The notes under the pieces: model-generated
Database searches by the model: none
What the model saw: only the letters and a program-made list of their open reading frames with translations
What the model was told of the DNA's origin: nothing
Source: Ktedonobacteria bacterium brp13
GTDB taxonomy: Bacteria; Chloroflexota; Ktedonobacteria; Ktedonobacterales; Ktedonobacteraceae
Assembly (NCBI GenBank): GCA_015099395.1
Contig: AP024096.1
Coordinates: 5,993,485-6,057,484 of the forward strand
Direction of reading: 5' to 3'
DNA: 64,000 bases
Part shown: one piece after another, positions 34,418 to 44,312 of the stretch
Position numbering within the stretch: the first letter of the stretch is position 1
Layout of the letters: every line of letters begins with the position of its first letter
Program-made: the position numbers and the translations under genes

Positions 34418-35467
34418 TTAGAATTGGTTAAAGATGCCACCCATGTTCATGCCGCCGCCGAGGTTACTCTGACCACCGGCCTGTGGTGCGCCTTCGGCCT
34501 GTGGTGGATGGTAAGTCATCGATTGTAGGCCGACACGACCAGGGCCGATGAAGCGATTCAGGATGAAAGAAGCTCCGGCTACCATGCCGCCGAGAGAGCC
34601 TGCTATAGCACCGAGGATGCCGCCGCCCATGCCACCGCCACGCTGTGAGCCAGTAACGGTCGTGACCTGCATCTGTACGGATGGATCTTTCCAGAGCCAG
34701 GCACCAGGTTCAACATCGAGGGCCTCGCCGGGAGCCAGAACCTTTTCAAAGACGTTGCCATAGCCGTGCAGCAGGAGCATACCTTCGCCGCCCTGGGCAG
34801 TGAACTGGTCGATGAACATACCCGTACGGCTGAACAGGATATTGGAGGCACCCTGCACAAAGGTGAAGTTATAATCGACATTGCCAGTCGCAACCAGAAA
34901 CTGATGCTCACGAACCTCTACCATCTGACCGGGCTGTAGACGCAACGCAACGACCTGACCGACCGAGTCGCGGGAGAACGAGATATTGCCTGGTCCCTGA
35001 GCCTCACTAATGAAGATCTGGAGACCCGCGAAGAAACGACGAGCGGCCCCACGCATTGAACGGAACCCGATCTGCACACCTGGATGTTTCCAGAGCAGGA
35101 TATGATGCTCGAAGTAGATCGGCATCTGATTGCCCAGCATAATATCAACCACCGGGACCAGTTCCCCCTCAATCGAGATGGTCATATCGGCAATGTGCAA
35201 AGGTCCCTTTGGATTATGCAACTCGGCGCGGGGCACACTGGTCCCGAACGCACTATTCGTATACTCCTCAAATTGATTGGGAGGCGTGAATGCACCGCCA
35301 GCGGACCCACTGGGAGCGCCTTGAGCATTTGGAGCGCCTGAAGCACCAGGTATAGGCCCATACGGACCCTGTTGAGGGTTACTCTGCGCAGCCTGGACCG
35401 GTGCGCCACAAGAGCCGCAAAACTTGGTGCCATCTGCAACCTGGTTATGGCAGCGAGGACAGACCAT
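34418..35467 (-). CDS. AIM24/TIGR00266-like protein with N-terminal zinc ribbon
   Basis: 349 aa. The N-terminal zinc ribbon has CPRCHNQ...FCGSCG (four Cys, residues 3-20). A Pro/Gly/Gln linker (about 25-65) follows. The AIM24-type beta domain spans about 85-290, with repeated strands such as GEGMLLLHGYGNVFEKVLAPGE. A Gly-rich membrane-like segment (GGGILGAIAGSLGGMVAGAS) and a Gly/Asn tail end it. The bacterial role of the family is not known to me. AAGGAG lies 7 nt before the ATG. Confidence 0.8.
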   Translation of the reverse strand: MVCPRCHNQVADGTKFCGSCGAPVQAAQSNPQQGPYGPIPGASGAPNAQGAPSGSAGGAFTPPNQFEEYTNSAFGTSVPRAELHNPKGPLHIADMTISIEGELVPVVDIMLGNQMPIYFEHHILLWKHPGVQIGFRSMRGAARRFFAGLQIFISEAQGPGNISFSRDSVGQVVALRLQPGQMVEVREHQFLVATGNVDYNFTFVQGASNILFSRTGMFIDQFTAQGGEGMLLLHGYGNVFEKVLAPGEALDVEPGAWLWKDPSVQMQVTTVTGSQRGGGMGGGILGAIAGSLGGMVAGASFILNRFIGPGRVGLQSMTYHPPQAEGAPQAGGQSNLGGGMNMGGIFNQF

Positions 35468-35649
35468 GGGGAGTCTCCTTTTCAGATAAAAACATCGTGT
35501 GCGTTGCGTGCATGAAAGTGCCGTTTAATTGATCATAGCAGTGTTTCTATGAATCTACAAGTAGGGAAAATTCTGCTTCCTCCCCTCATCCCCGCCTTCT
35601 CCTGTATCCCCGCGAAGGAACCGGTTATCCCCATCCATACAAACAAACG

Positions 35650-35681
35650 AAAAACGGAACCCGTTATAAAACGGATCCCGT
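35650..35681 (-). terminator. Minus-strand terminator of the coiled-coil gene
   Basis: On the minus strand ACGGGATCCGTT, loop TTAT, AACGGGTTCCGT then TTTTCG. The 12-bp stem has two mismatches. On the plus strand it looks like a tandem ACGGAACCCGT/ACGGATCCCGT. Confidence 0.7.
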
Positions 35682-35739
35682 AGAGCTATGTTAGCGTACG
35701 TATTGTACGTATCTATGACCGGCTATTACTATTCTGCGC

Positions 35740-36141
35740 TTAGAGCACAAAGCTGTCGGCGAGCGGGCTGCGCGTATTATTATTGTTCGAGTCGCGTTTC
35801 TCGCCGTTCAGATTGACCTGTGGCTGACCATTGGTCGAGCGGCCATTGTTGTTATTGCCGTAAGGGTTATTGCCACCTGATGTGGGTGGTGGCGTATTCT
35901 GCATGCCTTGCAGGCTCTGAAGAGCGGCCTGTGACTGTGCAGAGACATTTGAGGAGTTGCCATCGTTAGCCAACTGAATGGTCTTCCCCTCGATAATAAC
36001 AGCGATGCCGACGCCACGGCGAAGCTCCGAGATCTGACGACGCAATTCGCGATTCTCAGACTCCAGGGCGTCCATTAATTTCTTTTGCTCAAGCAGCATC
36101 TGAGCGATGCCCTCAAAACCAGCGCTTGCAACACGATCCAT
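35740..36141 (-). CDS. Small coiled-coil protein with disordered Asn/Gly tail
   Basis: 133 aa from ATG 36141: GGAGG lies 8 nt upstream, clearly better than the TTG at 36225 or ATG at 36204. Residues ~10-45 (EGIAQMLLEQKKLMDALESE, NRELRRQISELRR) form a heptad coiled coil. A short IAVIIEGKTIQL strand pair follows, then an Asn/Gln/Gly/Pro-rich tail with runs of N. Unknown function; it lies 114 bp downstream of coaBC on the same strand. Confidence 0.7.
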   Translation of the reverse strand: MDRVASAGFEGIAQMLLEQKKLMDALESENRELRRQISELRRGVGIAVIIEGKTIQLANDGNSSNVSAQSQAALQSLQGMQNTPPPTSGGNNPYGNNNNGRSTNGQPQVNLNGEKRDSNNNNTRSPLADSFVL

Positions 36142-36255
36142 CGTGGATTCCTCCCGCGTACTATCCGTACTAGTACCAATTATATCTAGAACAAATTCTC
36201 CCATCACAGCGCCACGTCCTCCCAACTTTCAGGTGCCTTGAAAAGCGAGCAATAA

Positions 36256-37518
36256 TCAAACAGCGAGCAGGGGTACAACCCGATCCCAGATTGCTGCTGC
36301 AACGCCGGTTTTGGGCATTACTGGCAGATCTTCCATGGCATCATCTGCATGGAAGATGAGCACTTTGTTGGTATCCGTGCCAAAGCCGCTATCGTCCCGA
36401 GAGACATCGTTGGCGACGAGCAGGTCGAGTTGTTTACGCCGCAACTTCTCCTGCGCATGTTCAACGAGGTTTTGCGTTTCAGCAGCAAAACCGACGCGGA
36501 TCAGACGCCGTTTTAGCGGAGGAACTGGCCTGGAGCCAGCTACACCATTCAATGATGCCGCGAGTTCAGCAAGGATATCTGGATTCTGCACCAGATGGAT
36601 TGCTAACTCGCCATCCTCATGTTGCCCCGTGACCTCATTACCGGACTTCTTGATCTTATGAGCCGCGACCTGAGCAGGCCGGAAGTCTGCTACAGCGGCA
36701 CTCATAATCAGAACATCAGCATCAGTAATAAAGTGATACACGGCATCCCGCATCTGTAGAGCCGTCTCTACTGAACAGAGTTCAACTCCATAGGGTACGG
36801 GAAGTGCAACGGGTCCCGATACTAATATAACGTGCGCACCGCGATCTCTTGCTTCTGTTGCGAGGGTATAGCCCATTTTTCCTGAAGAGTGATTTCCAAC
36901 GTAGCGTACCGGATCAATCGCCTCATGTGTCCCACCTGCCGAGATAACCACACGACGACCTGCTAGATCTCCATGTTGTCCCAGCACCTGCTGAATTGCA
37001 CCAAGCAAAGTAGCAGTGTCCGGTAAACGGCCAATGCCGGTCTCACCCGAAGCGAGCTTGCCGACCGCCGGCTCTAAGACTGTGACCCCGCGTTCACGAA
37101 GGAGCGCAAGGTTGGCCTGAGTCGCGGGATGGGTGTACATGTGAGAATGCATAGCTGGCGCGATCAGGACCGGAGCCCTGGTTGCCAGAGCAACGGTAGT
37201 GAGCATATTATCTGCCATACCGTGTGCTAGCCGAGCGATCGTATTCGCGGTCGCCGGGACGATCACCAACAGCTCAGCATTTTCAGCCAGAGCGATATGT
37301 GTCTCGGCAGCCTCGCCCGATGGTTCCCAAAGGTCGCCAAATACTGGTCGATGGCTTAACGTCGCAAAAGTGAGAGGGCGGACAAACTCTTCCGCATTCT
37401 CGGTTATAATCACATCGACAAGGGCCCCTGCCTGTTGCAGCTTGCTGACCAGGTCGATCGCCTTGTAGGATGCAATCCCCCCACAAACGCCTACGATGAT
37501 ACGCCTATTGAGTAACAT
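36256..37518 (-). CDS. coaBC: Bifunctional phosphopantothenoylcysteine decarboxylase / phosphopantothenate-cysteine ligase
   Basis: 420 aa, full length. CoaC part (1-185): IIVGVCGGIASYKAIDL, catalytic His in ETHIALAENAEL, and PATANTIARLAHG. CoaB part (190-420): ISAGGTHEAIDPVRYVGNHSSGKMGY, SAAVADFRP and KIKKSG. Steps 2 and 3 of CoA synthesis. Two active-site positions differ from the E. coli type: PAMN is PAMH, and the ACG loop Cys is Ser (ASGETGIGR). Actinobacterial CoaBC, from memory, also has PAMH, so activity is likely kept. Confidence 0.95.
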   Translation of the reverse strand: MLLNRRIIVGVCGGIASYKAIDLVSKLQQAGALVDVIITENAEEFVRPLTFATLSHRPVFGDLWEPSGEAAETHIALAENAELLVIVPATANTIARLAHGMADNMLTTVALATRAPVLIAPAMHSHMYTHPATQANLALLRERGVTVLEPAVGKLASGETGIGRLPDTATLLGAIQQVLGQHGDLAGRRVVISAGGTHEAIDPVRYVGNHSSGKMGYTLATEARDRGAHVILVSGPVALPVPYGVELCSVETALQMRDAVYHFITDADVLIMSAAVADFRPAQVAAHKIKKSGNEVTGQHEDGELAIHLVQNPDILAELAASLNGVAGSRPVPPLKRRLIRVGFAAETQNLVEHAQEKLRRKQLDLLVANDVSRDDSGFGTDTNKVLIFHADDAMEDLPVMPKTGVAAAIWDRVVPLLAV

Positions 37519-37733
37519 GAGTAAGCCTTATCCTGTTCCGCACGTGCCATTGAAAAAATCATACTCTATGGAACATACCTACAATAGCATAAGAGCTAGC
37601 GTCGGGCAAGCAATGGTGCCAGGAAGTACCATTGTATGCCGCTTGCTACAGCATTTTAGCTGCACTTAATGCTTGCTTGGCCGTTTTTGTAAGACCACAT
37701 TTAACACAACCAATCAAGCAGAGACAAAGAACA

Positions 37734-40700
37734 TTAACGGCGGATATCTTTCCGCTTGACACACCAGGCTATGATCAGCGCCTGCACAAGAGCGATAACT
37801 ACCAGTACACCCCAGCAGAGCAGTAGATGTTGCAAGGCCTGAGCATGCTTGTTGCCATTGACAGTCGCGAAGATCGTACTGACAAACGAGAAGTTATCAG
37901 CATCAACCTTGTTTGGATGGATGCCAGCGGTCGTACCCATAGCCGCCATCGCCCAACGTGCAGCGAAGATGGCACCGGGTATCTGGAGGAAACTCGGATG
38001 ATCCAGATTAAAGATCGTTCCTGAGAAGATGACCTGCGGGATCAGCGGCAGGGAGACGATACTCATGGCGCGATCGTTATTAGGTACGAGCGCAGAGATG
38101 AGCAGCCCCGTCATCAAGCCCGCGATACCAGTCAGCGCGAGCGAGATATAGATCTCCAGGAACGGCGGTAAGAAGACACTATTGCTATACGGCGTAAAGA
38201 GCGCGATTGCACCGACCAGGACCAGGCTCTGCACCAGGCTAAAGGCACCCAACACCACAAACTTCGAGCAGAGGTAAGGCATCAGACCCAGGTTCACCGA
38301 GCGTTCACGACGATAGATGGGTGCCTCTTTGACTATCTCACGAGCGCCATTCAGACAGCCAAACATGATTGAAGCAAACGCCATAATGAAAAGGATCTTC
38401 TGCGCATCCTGACCCGATATAGGTAGAATATCGGCGTCCAGTACCTGATCCACGGTCATATGCTTGCTCGCTGCAAACTGCTGACCTGCGGGGGTCTTCA
38501 AGAAATTGACCAGGTAGGTACAATCGGTTGTCAGCGCTGAATGCACATCTGCCGGTTGTACATGCGTCGCACAGGTCGCGATCTTATTCGCGTCAAACAT
38601 CCCATGTACCGAGAGCGCGAAGAGTAGCGCACCGATGATCGGGGCTTGCAGGACCAGAATTGCCAGGTTCACCTTATCGTTATAGATCAGCTCCAGATAG
38701 CGGATACACAGCAGTATAAATTGCTTCCACGGATTGCCGCGTTTGGCATGCTTGAGCGCCTTCGTAGCGGAATTTCCCTGACTATGCGCGAGATTCTGGC
38801 GTTGCTGCATCGGGACTGCTATATACTTCTGATAATCAGGCGATTGTCTGAAGCGGGTCTCAGCCTCAGCCGGGATCTCCGGATGCTCCTCGGTCGGTTC
38901 CAGAGCGCTATAGATCTCAGCAAAGTCCGTCTTCCCAAAGAACGCTTTGGCTTCATCCGGTGGACCAAAGTAGGCGACCCGACCACCCTGGCAGAGGAAA
39001 CAGATGTAGTCACATGCATTGATGTTATTCGTGGCATGTGTCACCAGAACGATCGTATGCCCTTTATCTGCCAGCTTACGCAACAGCAGCATCATCTTAC
39101 GGTCCAGACCGGGATCGAGTCCTGAGGTTGGCTCATCTAAGAAGAAGATACTGGGCTTAGCCAGCAGTTCCAGCGCAATCGAGACACGTTTTCGTTGTCC
39201 ACCAGAGAGCTTGCTCACCAGCAGACTACGGCGGAACTGCATCTCAACATCGTCCAGCACCTCATCGATGCGTTCATGGATCTGTGCCTCAGTGAAGTCC
39301 TGTGGCAGACGCAGCTTCGCCGCATAGTACAGAGCACGTTCCACTGTGAGCTCGCGATGGATAATATCTTCTTGCGGAACGTAGCCGAGCTGTGTACTAA
39401 ACGCTGCCAGATTGGCATAGTAGTCTTGCCCGTTATAGAGGACCGAGCCACCATGTGCAGGGCGCAAGCCGTTCAGCGCATCCATGAGCGTCGACTTACC
39501 GGCACCGGAACCACCAACCAGGGCAACGAACTTACGCGGCGGGATGACCAGTGAGATATCATCGAGCAGAATAACGTGCTTGTTCCCCTCTTTACGCAGA
39601 TTGATCGCATCGATACGGACACCCTGGCTATCATCCTGCTGCGTCAGCTCAGCACCGGTATACGTCAGTTTGTAAGGACCGATGCGAATGATATCGTTCT
39701 TCGCAAGGACCTGATGGGTATGGACGCGCTCAGTATTCACATAGATATGATTGGTACTATTGAGATCGATAATACGATAGCCGCCACGTGGTAGCTGTTC
39801 CAGTCGTGCATGGTGCGCCGAGATCTGCGGATGCTGGAGGACAACCCGGTTATCGTTGGCCCGACCCAGCGTAATGACTCGCTCACCTAACTGAATAGGC
39901 GGCATCTGTGGAGCCGGTTCCTGTTCCTCACCGGAGCCATCATTATAGATTAGCGACACAAAGGTACCGTTTTCATCACTGATGCGGAAGATATCGCCGC
40001 GTTGTAATACACGGCGGAACTGCTCATCACCTTGAATGGTACGGCCCTGAAAGGTCAGACCATTCAGGGTGCGATGGCGCTTCGGATGCGGATGGATCAA
40101 AGTCAGTTGCTTATTGTCGCGAATGATCTGTACATGGAAACTAGAGACGGTCGGACGATTGATGACGATCTCATTGGAGGGATCACGTCCGATATTGATC
40201 TCCGGCGCAGTGAGTGAGAGCGGGCAGAGCTGTTTCTCATGATCGACGTTGGTACTGATCTCAATTGAGGGTAGCCCTGGAATAAAGCGAGCCAGCGATG
40301 TTCGATTACCAGGAGCATTATCTCCATTCATCGCATAGTTGGCAGGTGTCGCGGGTATTTGCTGTGCATAACCAGGAGGTGGAGCTATATAGCCGCCAGG
40401 TTGCCCAGGTTGCCCTGGACCGTTGTATAGTTGCGCAGGACCGTTGTATGGTGGCATGGGCTGCTGAGCGGGTGGTGGTGTTAGCGGTATTGCCGGTTGT
40501 ACTGCATTGGGGGCGTGTTGGATCTGTGGTGGCGTTACTCGCCCTAGCACTTGCGGGTTCTCCGCAGCTGTAAAGATAAATGTTGTGCCCTGACCCAGAC
40601 CGATCGTATCATGGTCATTGAGCGCTGATTGCGTAATCTCACGTTGATTTAACGTCATTACATTTTGTTGCGCTAACTTTTTAATGCTCCAAACACTGCC

Positions 40701-40880
40701 ATTATAGATGAGTTGAGCATGTTGACGCGAGACTGCTGGATCATTAATAACAATGTCACAGCTATTGGGATCACGTCCAAGCGTCGTGATAGACTTTGTG
40801 ATTTGTAGTGACTTCCCTGTAAGCGGGCCTGTTACAAATCTGAGCGTACCAGGGGCTGAAGATTCGTTTACAGCGTCCAT
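37734..40880 (-). CDS. Triple-FHA ABC transporter (ABCG-type, ATPase-permease fusion)
   Basis: 1048 aa. FHA domain 1 at about 10-105 (TLGRDPNSCDIVINDPAVSR, QH). A Pro/Gln-rich linker. FHA 2 at about 205-300 (NIGRDPSNEIVINRPTVSSF) and FHA 3 at about 330-410 (ITLGRANDNRVVLQHPQISA, LNSTNHIYVN). The ATPase lies at about 425-660: Walker A GGSGAGKSTLMD, LSGGQRKRVS, FFLDEPTSGLDPGLD, VTHATNN. An ABC2-type membrane domain with about six helices ends it. FHA modules bind phosphothreonine, so transport is probably gated by a Ser/Thr kinase. Substrate unknown. GGAG lies 7 nt before the ATG. Confidence 0.93.
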   Translation of the reverse strand: MDAVNESSAPGTLRFVTGPLTGKSLQITKSITTLGRDPNSCDIVINDPAVSRQHAQLIYNGSVWSIKKLAQQNVMTLNQREITQSALNDHDTIGLGQGTTFIFTAAENPQVLGRVTPPQIQHAPNAVQPAIPLTPPPAQQPMPPYNGPAQLYNGPGQPGQPGGYIAPPPGYAQQIPATPANYAMNGDNAPGNRTSLARFIPGLPSIEISTNVDHEKQLCPLSLTAPEINIGRDPSNEIVINRPTVSSFHVQIIRDNKQLTLIHPHPKRHRTLNGLTFQGRTIQGDEQFRRVLQRGDIFRISDENGTFVSLIYNDGSGEEQEPAPQMPPIQLGERVITLGRANDNRVVLQHPQISAHHARLEQLPRGGYRIIDLNSTNHIYVNTERVHTHQVLAKNDIIRIGPYKLTYTGAELTQQDDSQGVRIDAINLRKEGNKHVILLDDISLVIPPRKFVALVGGSGAGKSTLMDALNGLRPAHGGSVLYNGQDYYANLAAFSTQLGYVPQEDIIHRELTVERALYYAAKLRLPQDFTEAQIHERIDEVLDDVEMQFRRSLLVSKLSGGQRKRVSIALELLAKPSIFFLDEPTSGLDPGLDRKMMLLLRKLADKGHTIVLVTHATNNINACDYICFLCQGGRVAYFGPPDEAKAFFGKTDFAEIYSALEPTEEHPEIPAEAETRFRQSPDYQKYIAVPMQQRQNLAHSQGNSATKALKHAKRGNPWKQFILLCIRYLELIYNDKVNLAILVLQAPIIGALLFALSVHGMFDANKIATCATHVQPADVHSALTTDCTYLVNFLKTPAGQQFAASKHMTVDQVLDADILPISGQDAQKILFIMAFASIMFGCLNGAREIVKEAPIYRRERSVNLGLMPYLCSKFVVLGAFSLVQSLVLVGAIALFTPYSNSVFLPPFLEIYISLALTGIAGLMTGLLISALVPNNDRAMSIVSLPLIPQVIFSGTIFNLDHPSFLQIPGAIFAARWAMAAMGTTAGIHPNKVDADNFSFVSTIFATVNGNKHAQALQHLLLCWGVLVVIALVQALIIAWCVKRKDIRR

Positions 40881-40989
40881 TTATGTCTCCATCAAACCGC
40901 ATAATGCGGTATACATATTCGACATCTGCCATTATATCTTCTAATGAAGTGCATGTCTTATGGCAAGATAAATGGATAGCAGCTATTGC

Positions 40990-42411
40990 CTAAGAATTTG
41001 CCTTCAAAATATGAACGTTGCCGGTGCTCACATCTAGGACAAGAGTTGCGGGCGGTAGACTATCTGCCGTAGGATTGAGAGGAGCATGCACATTTACCGG
41101 GCCGCTCCCATTGCCGCTATTGCCGATATTTGTATGAAAGTCGCTTTTGATGGTTCCTATATTGGTATTAGCATCCAATGTCAGATTTGTATTGGCTGGT
41201 AACGTGACATTGATATCGCCTGTTTCGTTGCGCAAAATATAGCGGACGTCGGGTGACGTCCCACCTGTATTCCCCGCGTTGCTTGCCACCGGCAAGAGCA
41301 GATAGCCATTGAAGTTAATATTTCCCTGCTCAGTCTCGATCTGCGAACCATTTGCTATAATCGCATGGGTGATAGCAACATTGCCGTTCACATCATGAAC
41401 ATTCAAAACACCACTGAGGCCTGACAGGTTGATATTCCCCTGCCGTGATTCGACATCGAGCGTCAGCGAAGGACTGCTGCCCTGGACAGCGCCGGGTGGT
41501 AGCGTCACCATAAGATCGACATTCTCATTGGTAGCATGCGGAAATGTCACATTGATGGTCAGGAAAGAAGAGGGACTGTTCGGTGTCGTGTTACCTGGAG
41601 TAGCGGGTGGTGTAGCCTGCGTAGCCTGTCCCTGGCTTGCCGACTGTGTACAGGAGAGTGGTTTATTGATTGTCTCCGGTGGTTGTACTGCTACCGTCAT
41701 CGCCTGCAATTGTTGATTTGCGTCTGACTGGCTGGCAGACTGTACCGTCTTGACTGCGGTCACCGTCGTCTTCGTCGCAGTAGGATCGACCATGACAGTA
41801 ATATTGCCGGTAGTATCGCAGATCGTCAGTTGTTGTAACTGTGCCAGGTTGACCTGCTGCGTCTCGGTCTTCTTATATGCATGATTATTCGTCAGACCCG
41901 GCAGGTTCGTAAGAGTGCCGCCACTTTTTAGCGTATTGAAGCCCAGAATAATCAGGGCGGCCACTACAATTACGATGAGAATCAAGAGGACCAGGCAGCC
42001 AACGAAGAAACCTGACCAGAAACTGCGCTTCTTAGGGGCGGATGCGACAGGGTATCTACGCGCCACTTCGCCGCGTCTGCTACTGCCACGCCGGGGTGAG
42101 CGATAATCAGCGTCACCCTGATAGCCGTAGTGTGAACGAGGGTAGGACATTGGCACTGAGGAAGGATCCTGGTGAGAGCCTGGACGACCACGCGAACGCG
42201 ATGCACGACGAGGAGGATTCGAACGGCCTGGTGGCGGATAGCCATCTTCGTCGTATTCGTACTCGTACTCCTCCTCGCTATTCAGAAAAGGATCGTCGTA
42301 CTCCTCCTCGTAGATGTAATGGTTATCGATGTAACGGTCGTTGCCATTACGCTTGTTCCTGGCGCGGTCGTCGTCCTGGGGATATCTACCGTTATTTCTC
42401 CCTTTGCCCAC
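40990..42411 (-). CDS. Membrane-anchored protein with DUF4097-like beta-repeat domain
   Basis: 473 aa. The GTG start is preceded by a GAGG. The first ~130 residues are cytosolic-looking, charged and low-complexity (NHYIYEEEYDDPFLNSEEEY and Arg/Ser-rich stretches). One membrane segment follows (about 138-160, FFVGCLVLLILIVIVVAALI). The outer part has serial beta strands such as LTLDVESRQGNINLSGLSGV, VHDVNGNVAITH and NETGDINVTLP, the DUF4097/adhesin-like pattern, with a Thr/Pro/Gln insert. A surface or envelope-sensing role is inferred. It is 109 bp upstream of the FHA-ABC gene on the same strand. Confidence 0.75.
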   Translation of the reverse strand: MGKGRNNGRYPQDDDRARNKRNGNDRYIDNHYIYEEEYDDPFLNSEEEYEYEYDEDGYPPPGRSNPPRRASRSRGRPGSHQDPSSVPMSYPRSHYGYQGDADYRSPRRGSSRRGEVARRYPVASAPKKRSFWSGFFVGCLVLLILIVIVVAALIILGFNTLKSGGTLTNLPGLTNNHAYKKTETQQVNLAQLQQLTICDTTGNITVMVDPTATKTTVTAVKTVQSASQSDANQQLQAMTVAVQPPETINKPLSCTQSASQGQATQATPPATPGNTTPNSPSSFLTINVTFPHATNENVDLMVTLPPGAVQGSSPSLTLDVESRQGNINLSGLSGVLNVHDVNGNVAITHAIIANGSQIETEQGNINFNGYLLLPVASNAGNTGGTSPDVRYILRNETGDINVTLPANTNLTLDANTNIGTIKSDFHTNIGNSGNGSGPVNVHAPLNPTADSLPPATLVLDVSTGNVHILKANS

Positions 42412-43220
42412 TGCTCTATGCCTCGTCTTTCATCAAACTGCGAATGAATCGTGTTTTGCGGGTAGCCCTGCCTATTGTAGCACACGGAACAGTTCTTGCT
42501 TGATAGACGTCATCGCAAAAGGAATTTGGTAGAAGCGGTCTTCCCTATCTATGCACCATGAGTTACGATGTACGGCTGGAGCGTGTTACCAGATCTTGTC
42601 TGGGAGACTGACGCTACCAGGAATAAGGCAGATAGAGCATGCAAACTCATTAATATGTTCACGGTTCAGCTCAATTTTACGCTTCAAGGTAAAAACAACC
42701 TTTTCAATATTTTCATGGCACGCTATAATATGGTGAGCCATCTATCACCAAAAAAGGGTTGCGTAGGAGCTAAGCACGTCAGGAACCCTGTCCCCTAAAC
42801 GGGACGGGCTTGTAGAGATGGGGTGGTTTCTGCCCGTCTTCTCTGCGAGCTTACCTGACCAGTCCCAGCCAGGACTGTTCCTTGCATGCCCCTTGGGGCG
42901 GGAAACGGTTATCGGGCTACGATAGCGGCAATGTTCAAGAACGTACCAATGCGTGCATGCCAGCGCATTGCTCTATAACTTCTGAGTTAACCAGGTCTAC
43001 GAGGGTTAAGCCAGTGCTCAGGAGACGTGCAGACCGCTATCATCGACGAGGCACACATTACTTTGTGCGGAAAAGGGTGCCAGCCATCTCTGGCATTGAA
43101 GGACAGACCGCACTTCTGTTCTTCCCCCGCAAGGGGACGGCTTGAAACATTGTGCGTCTGCGGACGCCTTTCTTTCCTCCCATAGCCTGAAGGCGTATGG
43201 GTCCCCAGAAAGGATTTCTT
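42412..43220. other. Intergenic region, possibly a decayed IS200/IS605-type element
   Basis: 809 bp with no intact gene. Features from about 42770: GTCCCC..GGGAC hairpin (42790-42808), GCCCCTTGGGGC palindrome (42889-42900), GCATGC-rich stem parts, and CCCCCGCAAGGGGACGGC (43125-43142) followed by TTGAAAC. The last looks like the right-end hairpin of IS605-type elements that carry a TnpB guide-RNA region. An 87-codon frame (42882-43145) is not convincing as TnpB. No target sites could be fixed. AGAAAGG (43206-43212) serves the next gene. Confidence 0.35.
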
Positions 43221-44207
43221 ATGGTAAACATTGAGGAACCAGGAATCTCTATACGTTTCTGGGGAGTGCGTGGTAGCTATCCCACTCCCGGACAGCATAC
43301 AGTACGGCATGGTGGGAACACTGCTTGTGTCGAGGTGCGGGTCGGGGGCCAACGAGAGCGAACACTCATCTTTGATGCAGGGAGTGGTATTATAGGACTG
43401 GGCTCCTCACTCATGCAGCGCTCCAATGAACGGGCTTCGCTGGATTTATCGCTCTTTATTACGCATGCCCATGGTGATCATCTGGTTGGTTTTCCCTTCT
43501 TTACACCACTGTTTGATGCCCGGACGCATTTACAGCTGTTTGGACCGCAGTTGGCAGGGCTATCAATAGAAGAACTGCTCGTACCTTTGATGTCGCCGCC
43601 TTATTTTCCGGTAGATATACGTCAATTGCCTTCACAAAGGATGTATCATACAGTAGGAGATGCGCAATGTGTACGCTGGTTGCCGGGAGAGCAAGAACCG
43701 ATGATCTCATTAGTCGATGAGCAATTGCCAGCGGCGCATGATGGAGAGGTGCGTGTATACAGCAACTTCACGCATAGCCATCCGCTCAACGGTGCGGTCA
43801 CGTATCGTGTTGAATATGGTGGGTGTAGTGTCGTCTATGCGACCGATGTTGAGTGGAGCCAGGGTTGTGAGCCATCCTTCCTGAAGTTTGTGGCGGGTGC
43901 GGACATCTTGATCCACGATGCTCAGTATACACAAGGTGACTATCAAGGGAAGCAAGGCTTTGGTCATAGTACGTTGCGCATGGCAACCGACGTCGCAAAG
44001 ATGGCTGGAGTCAAAGAACTGATACTCTTCCATCATGAGCCAGCCTACGATGATAATCAGTTGGATCGCATGGAGGTTGAGGCTCGTACCTATTTCGCGC
44101 GTACTCGCTCTGCATGCGAGGGCATGGAGATCGACCTTACAGCGGTCAGGAATTCTCAGGCTGAAGCCGGAGCTTCAGGAAGCCTGATACCTACGCCTGA
44201 TGCCTGA
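43221..44207 (+). CDS. MBL-fold metallo-hydrolase (RNase Z/PhnP-like)
   Basis: 328 aa from ATG 43221, 8 nt after AGAAAGG. Opening ISIRFWGVRGSYPTPG, then HGGNTACVEV and LIFDAGSGI, and the zinc motif ITHAHGDHLVGFPFF. YATDVEWSQGCEP and DILIHDAQYTQGDY supply later ligands, with GHSTLRMATDVAKMAGVKEL, LFHHEP at the end. These are the features of the cyclic-phosphodiesterase/RNase Z-like MBL branch, often found near signalling genes. Substrate unknown. It starts a plus-strand run of seven genes. Confidence 0.88.
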   Translation: MVNIEEPGISIRFWGVRGSYPTPGQHTVRHGGNTACVEVRVGGQRERTLIFDAGSGIIGLGSSLMQRSNERASLDLSLFITHAHGDHLVGFPFFTPLFDARTHLQLFGPQLAGLSIEELLVPLMSPPYFPVDIRQLPSQRMYHTVGDAQCVRWLPGEQEPMISLVDEQLPAAHDGEVRVYSNFTHSHPLNGAVTYRVEYGGCSVVYATDVEWSQGCEPSFLKFVAGADILIHDAQYTQGDYQGKQGFGHSTLRMATDVAKMAGVKELILFHHEPAYDDNQLDRMEVEARTYFARTRSACEGMEIDLTAVRNSQAEAGASGSLIPTPDA

Positions 44208-44312
44208 CCAGTCATTGCCAGATGCTCCATAAGAGCGCTGGCTACAGTTACATACAAGGAGGCGTGCTTCCCCCATGTCTGGAAGGGCAGGGGTCTCCGC
44301 ACGATCTTAAGG

